A stretch of DNA of 64,000 bases from Kaistella solincola. Lineage in GTDB: Bacteria > Bacteroidota > Bacteroidia > Flavobacteriales > Weeksellaceae. The notes under the pieces are model-generated. The model did no database searches and had not been told where the DNA came from. It was given only the letters and a program-made list of their open reading frames with translations. A program made the position numbers and the translations under genes. The stretch is taken from the NCBI RefSeq assembly GCF_000812875.1, contig NZ_JSYK01000002.1:434001-498000 (forward strand). Direction: 5' to 3'. The stretch's first letter is position 1. The number at the start of each line of letters is the position of its first letter. Below, in pieces: positions 1-8,616 of the stretch.

Positions 1-1
1 A

Positions 2-115
2 AAACTTTCGAGCAACAAAATCGCTATCGATTTCAAGGTTGATGATTTTGAAAATGATTTAAAATTGGGCCTTTTACGGGGAGATTTTGAAATTATTCCG
101 CTTCCGGAAAAATAA
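2..115 (+). CDS. C-terminal end of an unidentified protein (partial)
   Basis: The frame starting at base 2 is open from the window edge and ends with TAA at 113-115, giving 37 residues rich in Asp, Glu and Lys and ending in PLPEK. A promoter-like sequence begins two bases after the stop, so this is the last gene of its transcript. Too little is present to name a family, and the real start lies outside the window. Confidence 0.55.
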   Translation, partial: KLSSNKIAIDFKVDDFENDLKLGLLRGDFEIIPLPEK

Positions 116-116
116 A

Positions 117-149
117 TTGTTCAGATTTAAATTAAAAAATATATTTTTG
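117..149 (+). promoter_or_regulatory. Promoter of the lysA leader transcript
   Basis: TTG at 117-119 and TATTTTTG at 142-149, 22 nt apart, fit the Bacteroidota -33/-7 consensus. Transcription would start near 155, about 17 nt before the leader ORF and about 170 nt before lysA. Confidence 0.6.
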
Positions 150-171
150 TCAAAAATTTAGCAAAAATAAA

Positions 172-249
172 ATGTTGATTCTTAAATCTTCCAAACAGGT
201 TAGCGCAAAGGGAAAGAAGTTTTTCTCTAAGCAAATTTTGGTGGATTAA
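172..249 (+). CDS. Putative lysine-rich leader peptide upstream of lysA
   Basis: A 25-codon ORF runs from ATG 172 to TAA 247-249. Six of its 25 residues are lysine (positions 5, 8, 13, 15, 16, 20), including an AAG-GGA-AAG-AAG stretch at 208-219. It lies between a good promoter (117-149) and a strong intrinsic terminator (279-306) that stops 17 nt short of the lysA start. The order promoter, short ORF rich in the pathway's end product, terminator, biosynthetic gene is that of classical amino-acid attenuators. Against this, AT-rich genomes make Lys codons common, and I found no convincing antiterminator pairing with the terminator's 5' arm. It could be a chance ORF inside a small RNA or an unknown riboregulator. 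Confidence 0.4.
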   Translation: MLILKSSKQVSAKGKKFFSKQILVD

Positions 250-278
250 GAGCTCATGTTTTTTAACAATATTGTAAA

Positions 279-306
279 GCAGACTCTTTTCGGGGTCTGC
301 TTTTTT
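279..306 (+). terminator. Intrinsic terminator or attenuator immediately before lysA
   Basis: GCAGACTC (279-286) pairs with GGGTCTGC (293-300) with one T-G wobble and a six-base loop, followed by six T. The T run ends 17 nt before the lysA ATG. That leaves no room for another promoter, so lysA transcripts must read through this hairpin. Confidence 0.8.
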
Positions 307-323
307 AATTCAAAAATTAATTT

Positions 324-1523
324 ATGACTGATAAAATCTTACTGAAAATTGCGGAAGAATTCGGCACGCCGGTGTATGTTTACGATGCGGAAAGCATTAA
401 AATGCAATACGAAAAACTCACCTCCTCTTTTCACAAAAGCACGCGATTTTTTTATGCGGCGAAAGCGCTTACAAACATTAATATTTTAAAATATATTAAA
501 AACCTCGGCGCAAACCTGGACTGTGTTTCGATTAACGAGGTGAAATTAGGTTTAAAAGCCGGATTTTCTAATGACAAAATTCTCTTCACGCCGAACTGTG
601 TGGATTTGAAGGAAATTGAAGAAGCCATGGCGCTGAAAGTTCACATCAACATCGATAATATTTCGATTCTGGAACAGTTTGGAAACAAGTTTGGCAATTC
701 TTATCCGATTTTTGTCCGCATCAATCCGCATATTTACGCGGGCGGAAACCACAAAATTTCTACCGGTCATATCGACTCAAAATTCGGGATTTCCATTCAC
801 CAGCTTCGACATATAGAACGCGTGATGAAATCTACAAACCTTTTGGTGGAGGGCCTTCACATGCACACTGGAAGCGAAATTAAAGATGCGGATGTTTTTC
901 TACAAGGCCTGGAAATAATGTTTGAACTGGCGGAACATTTTCCGGATTTAAAATACGTCGACATGGGAAGCGGTTTCAAAGTTCCGTATCAGGACGGCGA
1001 CCTGGAAACCGATGTGAAAGCTTTGGGCCGAAAAGTGGAAAAAGCTTTGACAGATTATCACAAAGAAACCGGCAGAAAATTTCAGCTTTGGTTTGAACCG
1101 GGAAAATATTTGGTGAGCACCAGCGGACATTTCGTGGTGAAATCAAACGTGATTAAGCAAACTACAGCCACCGTTTTTGTGGGAATTAATTCCGGATTTA
1201 ACCACCTGATCCGTCCGATGTTTTACGATTCTTACCACATCATTGAAAATCTTTCGAACCCGAAAGGCGCGGAACGAATTTATACCGTGGTCGGAAATAT
1301 CTGCGAAACCGATACTTTTGCCTGGGACCGAAAATTACACGAAGTTCGCGAAGGCGATATTTTGGTTTTCCGCAACGCGGGCGCTTATGGTTTTGAAATG
1401 AGCTCGAATTTCAATTCACGTTTAAAACCGGCGGAAGTCCTTTATTTAGATGGAAAAGCTCACCTCATCCGAAAAAGAGAAGAATTTGATGATTTGCTGA
1501 AAAACCAGATTGAAGTTATTTAA
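324..1523 (+). CDS. lysA: Diaminopimelate decarboxylase (last step of lysine synthesis)
   Basis: The 399-residue protein is a PLP-dependent fold-III decarboxylase that converts meso-diaminopimelate to L-lysine and CO2 in the cytosol. The YAAKA motif places the PLP lysine at Lys47. HMHTGSEI (near 180), EPGKYLV (near 255), the C-E-T-D motif (near 325) and GAYGFEMSSNFNSR (near 350) are the usual substrate and cofactor segments. Length is normal for the family. The ATG at 324 is preceded by A/T-rich sequence only, typical of the phylum. The gene stands alone, with the leader/terminator at 172-306 upstream and its own terminator downstream. Ornithine or arginine decarboxylases of the same fold are alternatives, but the GSEI and CETD segments favour LysA. 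Confidence 0.95.
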   Translation: MTDKILLKIAEEFGTPVYVYDAESIKMQYEKLTSSFHKSTRFFYAAKALTNINILKYIKNLGANLDCVSINEVKLGLKAGFSNDKILFTPNCVDLKEIEEAMALKVHINIDNISILEQFGNKFGNSYPIFVRINPHIYAGGNHKISTGHIDSKFGISIHQLRHIERVMKSTNLLVEGLHMHTGSEIKDADVFLQGLEIMFELAEHFPDLKYVDMGSGFKVPYQDGDLETDVKALGRKVEKALTDYHKETGRKFQLWFEPGKYLVSTSGHFVVKSNVIKQTTATVFVGINSGFNHLIRPMFYDSYHIIENLSNPKGAERIYTVVGNICETDTFAWDRKLHEVREGDILVFRNAGAYGFEMSSNFNSRLKPAEVLYLDGKAHLIRKREEFDDLLKNQIEVI

Positions 1524-1593
1524 AAAAATTCGGTGCAAAAACATGCTTTTTTTTTAATTTTAATTAAAGTAAAGCGCCGAAATTGAAAATAAA

Positions 1594-1620
1594 AACTTTG
1601 CACTTGCTGCAAAGTTTTTT
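1594..1620 (+). terminator. Terminator of lysA
   Basis: A perfect 9-bp stem AACTTTGCA/TGCAAAGTT (1594-1602 and 1608-1616) with a five-base loop runs into a T tract. Confidence 0.85.
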
Positions 1621-1645
1621 ATATTTAAACCCAAAGCTAATTCAT

Positions 1646-1677
1646 AAAAATTTCCCGTTAAAAGGCGGAATTTTTTG
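1646..1677. repeat. Short intergenic palindrome, family 'P'
   Basis: An A/T-flanked imperfect inverted repeat, AAATTTCCCG then TTAAAAG then GCGGAATTTTTT, matches the pattern seen in many gaps of this window (arms like AAATTTGCC and GGCAAATTT around a TTTTAG or TTAAAA centre). Confidence 0.5.
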
Positions 1678-1705
1678 AATTTAAATTTAAAAGCAAATAC
1701 ATTTT
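1675..1705 (+). promoter_or_regulatory. Weak promoter candidate for the gene at 1731
   Basis: TTG at 1675-1677 and TACATTTT at 1698-1705, 20 nt apart. The last base of the -7 element departs from TAnnTTTG. Confidence 0.3.
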
Positions 1706-1730
1706 TCCTGATCACTTAAATATATCGTCA

Positions 1731-2453
1731 ATGAAAATAAAATTTCTACTTCTTTTTTCGCTTTTCACTTTTTCAAATGCTTATTCGCAGGACATTTACG
1801 AAAGTTATCCGGAAGGTCAGCAAAGCTACATCGGAGGTGATGTGCAGTTCTATAAAGACTTCCATCAGGTTTTGGTTGATAAAAAACTGGAGCCGTGTGC
1901 AAATAAAGATGAAGCATTTTTCTTTCGCTTCGTGGTTTATCCGGACAGCACGGTGAAATATTTAAAAACCGATGATGTGGAAATGCAGGAGAAAAACAAA
2001 TGTACTTTTGAATTAACGAAAACGGTGGCAAAACACCTGACCGGCTGGAATCCGCCTGTGGTTGACGGGAAAAAAGTGGGCGCAATATATGGTTTTTGGA
2101 TTGTGCCGTCTCAGCTTTTTCAAAATTTACGGCCCGGCTATGATCCATTTTTTGATACGCAAGACGCAAGCTACCAGGGCGGTATCAATAATTTCAGAAA
2201 AAAAGTTTTCCAAAGTGTTGATTTAAATGGTTTTAATATTGAGAGAACGTTCAGACTCGTGGTGACTTTCAACATAGAAAGCGATGGAAAAATGAGCAAT
2301 GTGGAATTGGCTGAATCGTCCGGTCTGAAAACTTTTGATGATATGGTAATTAAAAGCATTTCAACCATCAGAAGCAAATGGACACCTGCAAATATCAACG
2401 GTGTTCCCATCAGATCGAAATTCAAATTGCCTTTAGCCTTCGCAATACAATAA
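1731..2453 (+). CDS. Secreted protein with two TonB-C-like domains
   Basis: The 240-residue protein has a signal peptide (about residues 1-19, ending NAYSQ). Two similar segments follow. Residues about 22-125 contain a W-N-P-P-V-V-D-G-K-K-V stretch, and residues about 145-240 contain K-W-T-P-A-N-I-N-G-V-P-I. The W-x-P-A-x-x-x-G-x-P-V pattern is the signature of the TonB C-terminal domain, seen in many secreted Bacteroidota proteins that lack a TonB membrane anchor. No ExbB or ExbD gene is adjacent, so it is more likely a periplasmic or outer-membrane-associated domain protein than the energy transducer itself. Exact function unknown. It is a single gene between lysA and miaB. Confidence 0.6.
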   Translation: MKIKFLLLFSLFTFSNAYSQDIYESYPEGQQSYIGGDVQFYKDFHQVLVDKKLEPCANKDEAFFFRFVVYPDSTVKYLKTDDVEMQEKNKCTFELTKTVAKHLTGWNPPVVDGKKVGAIYGFWIVPSQLFQNLRPGYDPFFDTQDASYQGGINNFRKKVFQSVDLNGFNIERTFRLVVTFNIESDGKMSNVELAESSGLKTFDDMVIKSISTIRSKWTPANINGVPIRSKFKLPLAFAIQ

Positions 2454-2482
2454 ATTCGCTGCCATTCTGTCATAGAAATTCT

Positions 2483-2490
2483 TATCTTTG
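2483..2490 (+). promoter_or_regulatory. -7 element of the miaB promoter
   Basis: TATCTTTG is a perfect Bacteroidota -7 match 54 nt before the miaB start. No clear TTG sits at -33. Confidence 0.55.
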
Positions 2491-2544
2491 CACTTACATT
2501 TTGAATTTTAAATCCAAAATTCAAAACCAAAAATTTATACAAAA

Positions 2545-3984
2545 GTGCAGGAAAAATATATAGACGAAACCAAGCAGGGCGAAGCTTTCGCAATTGCGGA
2601 AAAACCTCAGAATACTAAAAAATTATTCTTAGAAAGCTACGGCTGTCAGATGAATTTCTCTGATTCAGAAATTGTTGCTTCCATTCTGAATGAGCAAGGT
2701 TATAACACCACTTTACAGGTGGAAGAAGCCGATTTAATCTTATTAAATACCTGTTCCATCCGCGAAAAAGCGGAACAAACCGTCCGCATGCGCCTTTCCC
2801 AGTTTAAAAACCTGAAAAAAGAAAAACCGAATTTAACTGTCGGAGTTTTAGGCTGCATGGCAGAACGTTTAAAAACCAAGTTTCTGGAAGAAGAACATCT
2901 GGTTGATTTGGTGGTCGGTCCCGATGCGTACAGAGATCTTCCAAATTTGTTGAAAGAAACCGAAGGCGGCCGCGATGCCATCAACGTGATTTTGTCCAAA
3001 GAAGAAACGTATGCCGACATCAGTCCGGTGCGTTTGGGCGGGAATGGCGTTACGGCTTTTGTTACCATTACGCGGGGTTGCGACAATATGTGTACGTTCT
3101 GCGTAGTTCCATTTACGCGTGGCCGTGAGCGCAGCCGCGATCCGCACTCGATTATCGAAGAATGTAAAGAACTTTGGAACAGTGGTTACAAAGAAGTTAC
3201 GCTGCTCGGCCAAAACGTAGATTCTTATCTTTGGTTTGGTGGCGGCGCGAAAAAAGATTTTAAAAAAGCCAGCGAAATTCAGCAGTTAACCGCGATTAAT
3301 TTTGCGCAGCTTATGGAAATGGTTGCCCTGGCAGTTCCAAAAATGCGAATCCGTTTTTCAACTTCCAACCCGCATGATATGAGCACCGATGTTTTCCAGG
3401 TTATGGCGAAATACGACAATATCTGCAAATATGTTCATCTTCCGGTTCAAAGCGGCAGCGACAGAATGCTCGAAAAAATGAACCGTCAGCATACGCGTGC
3501 GGAATATCTGTCATTGATAAATACCGCAAAAGAACTCATTCCGGAAATGTCTTTTTCTCAGGATATGATCATCGGATTCTGTGGTGAAACTGAGGAAGAT
3601 CACCAGCTGACTTTAAGCCTGATGCGTGAAGTGGAGTACGATTACGGCTATATGTTCGCTTATTCTGAAAGACCGGGAACGCCGGCGGAAAAGAAAATGG
3701 AAGATGATGTTCCCGCCGATGTTAAGCAAAGAAGACTCGCGGAAGTTATTGCCTTGCAGGGCGAACTTTCCCGAAAAAGAATGCAGGGTTACGTGGGTAG
3801 AACCCACGAAGTTTTGATTGAAGGAACTTCCCGAAAAAATGAAAACCAATGGAAAGGCCGAAATTCGCAAAACGCTGTTTGCGTATTTGACAAACTGGAA
3901 GGTCAGAAATTAGGAGACTTTGTGACCGTTTTTGTTCACGGCAATACGCAGGGAACACTTTTGGGGACAACGGTTGTGGAATAA
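2545..3984 (+). CDS. miaB: tRNA-2-methylthio-N6-dimethylallyladenosine synthase
   Basis: This 479-residue radical-SAM enzyme methylthiolates i6A37 of tRNAs reading UNN codons. The N-terminal UPF0004 domain carries Cys34 (SYGCQMN), Cys70 ([12 protein letters not shown]) and Cys104 (VLGCMAERL), ligands of the auxiliary cluster. The radical-SAM cluster is C-x3-C-x2-C at Cys179, 183 and 186. A C-terminal TRAM-like RNA-binding region follows. Translation appears to begin at a GTG (2545), since no ATG lies close upstream of the conserved region; this start is less certain than the rest. The gene has its own promoter. Confidence 0.95.
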   Translation: MQEKYIDETKQGEAFAIAEKPQNTKKLFLESYGCQMNFSDSEIVASILNEQGYNTTLQVEEADLILLNTCSIREKAEQTVRMRLSQFKNLKKEKPNLTVGVLGCMAERLKTKFLEEEHLVDLVVGPDAYRDLPNLLKETEGGRDAINVILSKEETYADISPVRLGGNGVTAFVTITRGCDNMCTFCVVPFTRGRERSRDPHSIIEECKELWNSGYKEVTLLGQNVDSYLWFGGGAKKDFKKASEIQQLTAINFAQLMEMVALAVPKMRIRFSTSNPHDMSTDVFQVMAKYDNICKYVHLPVQSGSDRMLEKMNRQHTRAEYLSLINTAKELIPEMSFSQDMIIGFCGETEEDHQLTLSLMREVEYDYGYMFAYSERPGTPAEKKMEDDVPADVKQRRLAEVIALQGELSRKRMQGYVGRTHEVLIEGTSRKNENQWKGRNSQNAVCVFDKLEGQKLGDFVTVFVHGNTQGTLLGTTVVE

Positions 3985-4030
3985 TTTGAGCAGCTTTTTG
4001 ACTTCGTCGAACGCTAAATTTTAATTTTTT

Positions 4031-4094
4031 TTAGAAAGCGTTTCCGCCTTCCACTCCTTCCGATGCTTTGGCATCCGTTCAAGTCGGACTGCAG
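4031..4094 (-). repeat. REP-like intergenic element (family 'R')
   Basis: Read on the minus strand it contains TTGAACGGA, a GATGC-CAAA-GCATC hairpin, then GGAGTGGAAGGCGGAAA. The copy at 25318-25408 has the same order: TGAACGGA, a hairpin of different sequence, then GGAGTGGAGGACGGAAA. Conserved flanks around a variable hairpin suggest a REP/BIME-like dispersed element. Confidence 0.5.
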
Positions 4095-4105
4095 TATTTG
4101 AATAT

Positions 4106-4168
4106 TTAAAAATTTGCTGTTAAAGCAGCATGTTTTTTATTTTTTAGCCGCTTTTTCGGCATATTTTC
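4106..4168. repeat. Two adjacent family-'P' palindromes before the AAA+ activator gene
   Basis: AAAATTTGCTG-TTAAA-GCAGCATG followed by a T run (4108-4138), then TTTTAGCCGC-TTTTT-CGGCATATTTTC (4142-4168). Either can act as a terminator-like hairpin. They occupy most of the upstream region, so the promoter of the following gene is not obvious. Confidence 0.45.
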
Positions 4169-4191
4169 TTAAAATAGAACACAAGCAAAAA

Positions 4192-5472
4192 ATGACAGAA
4201 TTACAATCTATAAAAACGCGTTTCGGAATTATCGGAAATTATCCGGTTTTGAACCGTGCGCTGCAAAAAGCCATTCAGGTTGCGCCTACTGACATTTCTG
4301 TTTTGGTGATGGGTGAAAGTGGTGTTGGGAAAGAATTTATCCCGAAAATCATTCACGGCGAATCGCGCAGAAAACATCAGCCATATATCGTTGTAAACTG
4401 TGGCGCAATACCGGAAGGCACCATTGATTCTGAACTTTTCGGCCACGAAAAAGGCGCTTTTACCGGCGCAACTTCCACCAGAAAAGGATATTTCGAAGTC
4501 GCAGACGGCGGTACAATTTTCCTCGATGAAGTTGGTGAGTTGCCAGTTCAGACGCAGGTTCGTTTACTTCGTGTTTTAGAAAGCGGTGAATTTATGAAAG
4601 TGGGTTCGTCTCAAATTCAGAAAACCAATGTCAGAATTGTTGCTGCAACGAACGTAAATATGCTGAAAGCCATCAATGACGGAAGATTTCGTGAAGATTT
4701 ATATTACCGTTTGAATACCGTGCAAATTGATATGCCGGCTTTGCGCGAAAGAAAAGGCGACATTCACCTGCTTTTCCGAAAATTCGCCATCGATTTTGCT
4801 GAAAAATACAGGATGCCCGAATTAGAGCTTACCGACAGCGCGGTAAATTATTTGGAAAATTATGCCTTTCCCGGAAATGTGCGTCAGCTGCGGAATTTGG
4901 TGGAACAAATGACCGTGGTAGAAAAAGAACGTACGGTTGATGCTAAAAAACTGGAAGAATATATTCCGTTCCAGTCGCAACTTCCGGCGGTTATTCAAAA
5001 AGGTGGTGGCGTTTCACCAAATGAATTTCATTCGGAGCGTGAAATTATGTACAAAATCCTTTTTGACATGCGGAACGATCTGAATGATTTAAAATCATTA
5101 ACTTCAGAACTCATCAAAAACCGTGGAAACGGCGATTTAAGTCATCAGGAAAAAAACCTCATCAACCGCGTTTTCACGCCGGATAATTCTTCACAAAATC
5201 CGAATTCACTGCTGTATTTTGAAAATAAAAACGCGAATTCTTACCAAAATTCCTCGATGATGTCAGATTCCGACGAAAATTATGATGATGTGGAAGACAT
5301 CGAAATCGAAGAAACTAAAGCAGATTCGCTTTCACTTCAAAACAACGAAAGAGAACTGATTGTGCGAGCTTTAGACAAACATAAAGGAAGACGAAATAAA
5401 GCGGCCGATGAACTGGGAATTTCGCAGCGTACGCTCTATCGGAAAATTAAACAATACAATTTAGAAGACTGA
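4192..5472 (+). CDS. Sigma-54-type AAA+ transcriptional activator without receiver domain
   Basis: The 426-residue protein has an NtrC-like central AAA+ domain. Walker A is GESGVGKE (41-48) and the sigma-54-contacting loop GAFTGA is at 88-93. A Walker [10 protein letters not shown] and an arginine-finger region REDLYYRLN follow. After an acidic, low-complexity linker (about 300-375), the C-terminal 40 residues form a Fis-type helix-turn-helix. There is no receiver or other sensory domain before the AAA+ module, so activity may be set by expression or a partner protein. ATG 4192 is chosen over upstream in-frame codons because the conserved domain starts here and the upstream sequence is repeat DNA. 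The stop codon overlaps the lptE start, indicating co-transcription. Confidence 0.85.
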   Translation: MTELQSIKTRFGIIGNYPVLNRALQKAIQVAPTDISVLVMGESGVGKEFIPKIIHGESRRKHQPYIVVNCGAIPEGTIDSELFGHEKGAFTGATSTRKGYFEVADGGTIFLDEVGELPVQTQVRLLRVLESGEFMKVGSSQIQKTNVRIVAATNVNMLKAINDGRFREDLYYRLNTVQIDMPALRERKGDIHLLFRKFAIDFAEKYRMPELELTDSAVNYLENYAFPGNVRQLRNLVEQMTVVEKERTVDAKKLEEYIPFQSQLPAVIQKGGGVSPNEFHSEREIMYKILFDMRNDLNDLKSLTSELIKNRGNGDLSHQEKNLINRVFTPDNSSQNPNSLLYFENKNANSYQNSSMMSDSDENYDDVEDIEIEETKADSLSLQNNERELIVRALDKHKGRRNKAADELGISQRTLYRKIKQYNLED

Positions 5473-6020
5473 TGAATAACTTTCAAATCGAAAAAATTAC
5501 TTCAAACAGTGGCCTAAAATTGTTCTGTTTTCTGTCACTTTTTTTGTTGGCGAGCTGTTACAGTTTCACCGGCTCCTCTTTAAGCGCAGACACGAAAACC
5601 ATCGATATTCGTACATTTCCCAATAATGCGCCGCTGATGAACGCCTCGCTATCGCAGGAATTTTCCACCGCGATACAAAATCGGTTTTTGCAGCGAACGA
5701 CTTTAAAAGGAACGACGGACAGACCGGACATTTTAATTGAAGGTGAAATTACCGATTATTCCATCACGCCAACCACCATTTCAAGCTCCATAAATGCACC
5801 GGGCGGAAACATTCAGGCGGCGCAAAACAAGCTGACAATCGTGGTAAAAGTGCATTATGAAAACAAAATCGAGCCTGAAAAAAGTTTTGACAGAACTTAT
5901 TCCGACGAAGCGGTTTTCAGCAGCGACCTGGACATCAACGCGATCGAAGCATCGCAGGTAAAATTGGTGAATGAAAGAATCATCAATAAAATTTTTAATG
6001 ACATTGTAGCGAACTGGTAA
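5472..6020 (+). CDS. lptE: LptE-family lipopolysaccharide-assembly lipoprotein
   Basis: The 182-residue lipoprotein has a lipobox LLASC with the acylated cysteine at Cys29, then the Y-S-F-T-G-S-S-L start typical of Bacteroidota LptE. LptE is the outer-membrane plug of the LptD translocon that delivers LPS to the cell surface. The ATG overlaps the stop of the upstream AAA+ activator by one base and the next gene begins 2 nt after its stop, so the three are translationally linked. Sequence conservation of LptE is weak and the call rests on lipoprotein type, length, start motif and gene order. Confidence 0.75.
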   Translation: MNNFQIEKITSNSGLKLFCFLSLFLLASCYSFTGSSLSADTKTIDIRTFPNNAPLMNASLSQEFSTAIQNRFLQRTTLKGTTDRPDILIEGEITDYSITPTTISSSINAPGGNIQAAQNKLTIVVKVHYENKIEPEKSFDRTYSDEAVFSSDLDINAIEASQVKLVNERIINKIFNDIVANW

Positions 6021-6021
6021 G

Positions 6022-7872
6022 ATGAACGGACGAATATTACAAATAGCGAGAAACCCTGAATTAATACAGCTTACCGACCTGGATTTGCTGAAGAAAGAAA
6101 TTTCAACGCATCCATATTTGCAGAGTTTGCGGGCTTTACATTTGCTCGGCACGCATCGGTTGGATGCAGAAAATTACGACAATGAACTTTCGATAACCGC
6201 CGCTTACACCACCGATAAAAAAATTCTGTACCAACTCATCAATTCAAAAAAAGAAGAAAAAGCAGAAAGTTTAGATTCTGAATTTAATTCAGTGGAAGAA
6301 AAGGAAATTTCAGTAGAAAAGCCGCACGAAAAATATACCGCAGTTGCTTCGAAAGAAGTCGAACCGCTGGCGAAAGTTTATGTGAACGGTGAACTGAACC
6401 GCATTTTATTTCCAGGTGAAGAAGATTTCCTGACGCGTGAAAATCCGCACATTGATTTGGAAGCAACTTTGGAAGCGGGAAAAGTTGTAATGTTTGAAGA
6501 GGAAGAAACTTCTAAGCCGGTTTCAAATCTCGAAAACGAAGTTCCGGTTGAAGAAATTAAAACCGAAAAAATACCCGAAATAAAGGCCGAAAAATTCGAA
6601 TCTTTGGATTTAACTTCAAATTTAGAAATAGAAACCATTTCAGAAATTCCGGAAAAAACAGGCGAAAAGCAGGATATTTTTGAAAATGATTCGGAGCCGG
6701 AATTTAAAAGTTTGGATGCTGAAAATTTCAGCAAAGAAAAAATCATTCACGAGGAAGAAATTTCAGCGCAGAAAGAAGAAATTAAAGATGCTGAAAAACT
6801 CAGTTTTCATGGTTTGGATGAATTTTTACCGGAAGTGAAAATTGAAGCGCCGAAGCCGGAAAAGTTAATAACTGAACCGCCGAAACCCGCTCTGAATAAG
6901 CATGAGGAAGAAATGCAAAAACTTATTGCAGAAGTTGAGGCGAAAATGAAAGCTTCCAAAAAAAGGAAAACGGAAGAATCAGAGGAAATTTCTCAAAACT
7001 CGGATTTAAACTTTTCCGAAACGCAAGCTTTCGAAGTTTCAGCGGAAAAAACTTCTGATGAAGAAAATGAAAATTCCGAAAAAAATACGGATTTAACACC
7101 GAAAAATTCCACAGCGGAAGACGAAAAGCAGATTGCTGAGGTAAACTTTTCGGAAGCACAGTCCTTCGAAGTTTCAGCGGGAAAAAGTTCAGAAGATGAA
7201 TTAATAAATTCAGAAAAAAACATCGATACAGCACCGAAAAAATCTCCCTCGGGAACAGCAGAGGAAATGCCGGAAACACCTTCAGTTTGGAAACCAATGT
7301 CGTTTTCCAGCAACACGCCGGATGCTTTAATTAAAAAAAGATTTGCACAAAATACTGAGTTTGCTGAATCAAAACCAGAAATCCAGACAGAAACCGTTCA
7401 AGCTGAACTTGAAGAAAACATCGAAACAGAAGCGAAAAAACCTGAAGCTGAAGTTGAAACTGAGGAACCTAAAGCGGAAATAGAAACTGAAAAAACCGCT
7501 GAAAAACCGGTAGAAAGTAACGTGCCGAGTTTTATCAATACCTGGCAAAGATGGCTGAAAATCGACCGAAGCGAAGCGCAACCAAAAGCTGATGAAATTT
7601 CAATCACTGAAATCAAAAATAAAGTCATTGAAAATTTCATCGAAAAAGAGCCGAAAATTTCGAAGCTGAAAGAAGAATCTGATTTTGTCATCAAAGAACG
7701 CACGGACGACATTTCGCATCTGATGACCGAAACGCTGGCAAACCTTTATGTAGAACAGAAACTGTACGCGAAAGCGATTAAAGCTTATTTTGTTCTCACC
7801 GAAAAATATCCGGATAAAACGGCTTATTTTGAGGAAAAAATTAAGGAGATTAAAACTTTGAGACAAAAGTAA
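6022..7872 (+). CDS. Very acidic, Glu/Lys-rich protein with C-terminal TPR-like segment
   Basis: The 616-residue protein has no signal peptide. Residues 1-75 are well folded in appearance (ILQIARNPELIQLTDLDLL, then a helical HPYLQSLRALHLL). Residues about 80-500 are low-complexity Glu/Lys/Ser/Pro sequence, probably disordered, and include a 45-residue tandem duplication. The last 55 residues (TETLANLYVEQKLYAKAIKAY and following) look like one TPR hairpin, as in tetratricopeptide proteins. It sits in a tight operon with lptE and the AAA+ activator. Function unknown; an adaptor tying conserved ends through a flexible linker is an inference. A terminator follows directly. Confidence 0.75.
   Translation: MNGRILQIARNPELIQLTDLDLLKKEISTHPYLQSLRALHLLGTHRLDAENYDNELSITAAYTTDKKILYQLINSKKEEKAESLDSEFNSVEEKEISVEKPHEKYTAVASKEVEPLAKVYVNGELNRILFPGEEDFLTRENPHIDLEATLEAGKVVMFEEEETSKPVSNLENEVPVEEIKTEKIPEIKAEKFESLDLTSNLEIETISEIPEKTGEKQDIFENDSEPEFKSLDAENFSKEKIIHEEEISAQKEEIKDAEKLSFHGLDEFLPEVKIEAPKPEKLITEPPKPALNKHEEEMQKLIAEVEAKMKASKKRKTEESEEISQNSDLNFSETQAFEVSAEKTSDEENENSEKNTDLTPKNSTAEDEKQIAEVNFSEAQSFEVSAGKSSEDELINSEKNIDTAPKKSPSGTAEEMPETPSVWKPMSFSSNTPDALIKKRFAQNTEFAESKPEIQTETVQAELEENIETEAKKPEAEVETEEPKAEIETEKTAEKPVESNVPSFINTWQRWLKIDRSEAQPKADEISITEIKNKVIENFIEKEPKISKLKEESDFVIKERTDDISHLMTETLANLYVEQKLYAKAIKAYFVLTEKYPDKTAYFEEKIKEIKTLRQK
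7009..7270 (+). repeat. 135-bp tandem duplication inside the acidic protein gene
   Basis: Two copies starting at 7009 and 7144 encode related 45-residue units beginning NFSETQAFEVSAEK and NFSEAQSFEVSAGK. The spacing is exactly 135 bp. The 3' ends have diverged. Confidence 0.75.
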
Positions 7873-7880
7873 AAACGAAA

Positions 7881-7908
7881 AAAAACCTGCTTTTTGCAGG
7901 TTTTTTTT
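7881..7908. terminator. Bidirectional terminator between the acidic-protein and DUF4126 genes
   Basis: AAAACCTGC-TTTTT-GCAGGTTTT with A and T runs on both sides serves both convergent genes. Confidence 0.85.
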
Positions 7909-8554
7909 ATTCCAGATGCTTGCGGTCAATCGCTTCAACATCAATAGTTGTTGCAGGTTGCTGCCGCCTAAAACCCTGAAGTTTTCGCCAAAGTTTTCTT
8001 CCTAAAATAATCACTGTAATAATCAGCAAAATGGTGATGATAAAGGCGATAATGGGTGCTGCCATTGCAAGAAAAGACATGACACCGGCGCCTGCGGTTT
8101 CCGTAGTTGCAACGACAGAATTTCCAAAGCCGCCCGTAGTTGCTGTTGATGCCGCGCGCGTTCCGGCAAAACCTGAACTTATCGCGGCCGCCGTTCCGCC
8201 ACCCGCGATAAGCGCCAGAGCCCATTGCGGAAACGTGCCGACATCAGCAAACTGACTTGCAAACATAATGGAACCCGCGATGGTGGCCATCGGCACCGAC
8301 ATCGTATCTAAAATGTGGTCCACAAACGGAATGTAATACGCTAAAATTTCTACGACAGTGGCAATTGCGGTGGTAATTAAAACCGGCAGACCGCCGAGCC
8401 ACGCAAAATTCTCGTTAACCGGAATCCAGCCCATAAAGGAAGCTAAACTTACGGCGAACATCGGCAAAAAGACGCGGAAACCTGTGGCAGCCGCTAAGCC
8501 TATTCCCATAAAAGCGCTGAGAACATACGGTAAATACGGAATATTATCTAACAT
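7907..8554 (-). CDS. DUF4126 family membrane protein
   Basis: The 215-residue protein has about four to five hydrophobic segments, including residues 8-40, 50-75, 90-125 and 160-185. Gly/Ala-rich stretches such as GIGLAAATGFRVFLPMF and a conserved internal AGGGTAAAISS are typical of DUF4126. The C-terminus is basic and cytosolic in appearance. No biochemical role is known for the family. It stands alone with its own -7 element and shares a terminator with the convergent upstream operon. Confidence 0.75.
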   Translation of the reverse strand: MLDNIPYLPYVLSAFMGIGLAAATGFRVFLPMFAVSLASFMGWIPVNENFAWLGGLPVLITTAIATVVEILAYYIPFVDHILDTMSVPMATIAGSIMFASQFADVGTFPQWALALIAGGGTAAAISSGFAGTRAASTATTGGFGNSVVATTETAGAGVMSFLAMAAPIIAFIITILLIITVIILGRKLWRKLQGFRRQQPATTIDVEAIDRKHLE

Positions 8555-8582
8555 TTGGGTGATTTTTGAAATTACTGAAACT

Positions 8583-8590
8583 CAAATTTA
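8583..8590 (-). promoter_or_regulatory. -7 element for the DUF4126 gene
   Basis: TAAATTTG on the minus strand, 28 nt before the ATG. Confidence 0.45.
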
Positions 8591-8616
8591 CAAAAATCGG
8601 CTGGTGAAAACGCTGA

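Noticed and set aside
150-306. Lysine (L-box) riboswitch before lysA
   Set aside because: No recognisable multi-helix L-box core can be drawn. The region is A/T-rich with one clear hairpin only. The leader-peptide reading is preferred but unproven.
6300-7600. Long open frames on the strand opposite the acidic protein gene
   Set aside because: They are Phe/Ser-rich reflections of Glu/Lys codons and have no start context or family resemblance.
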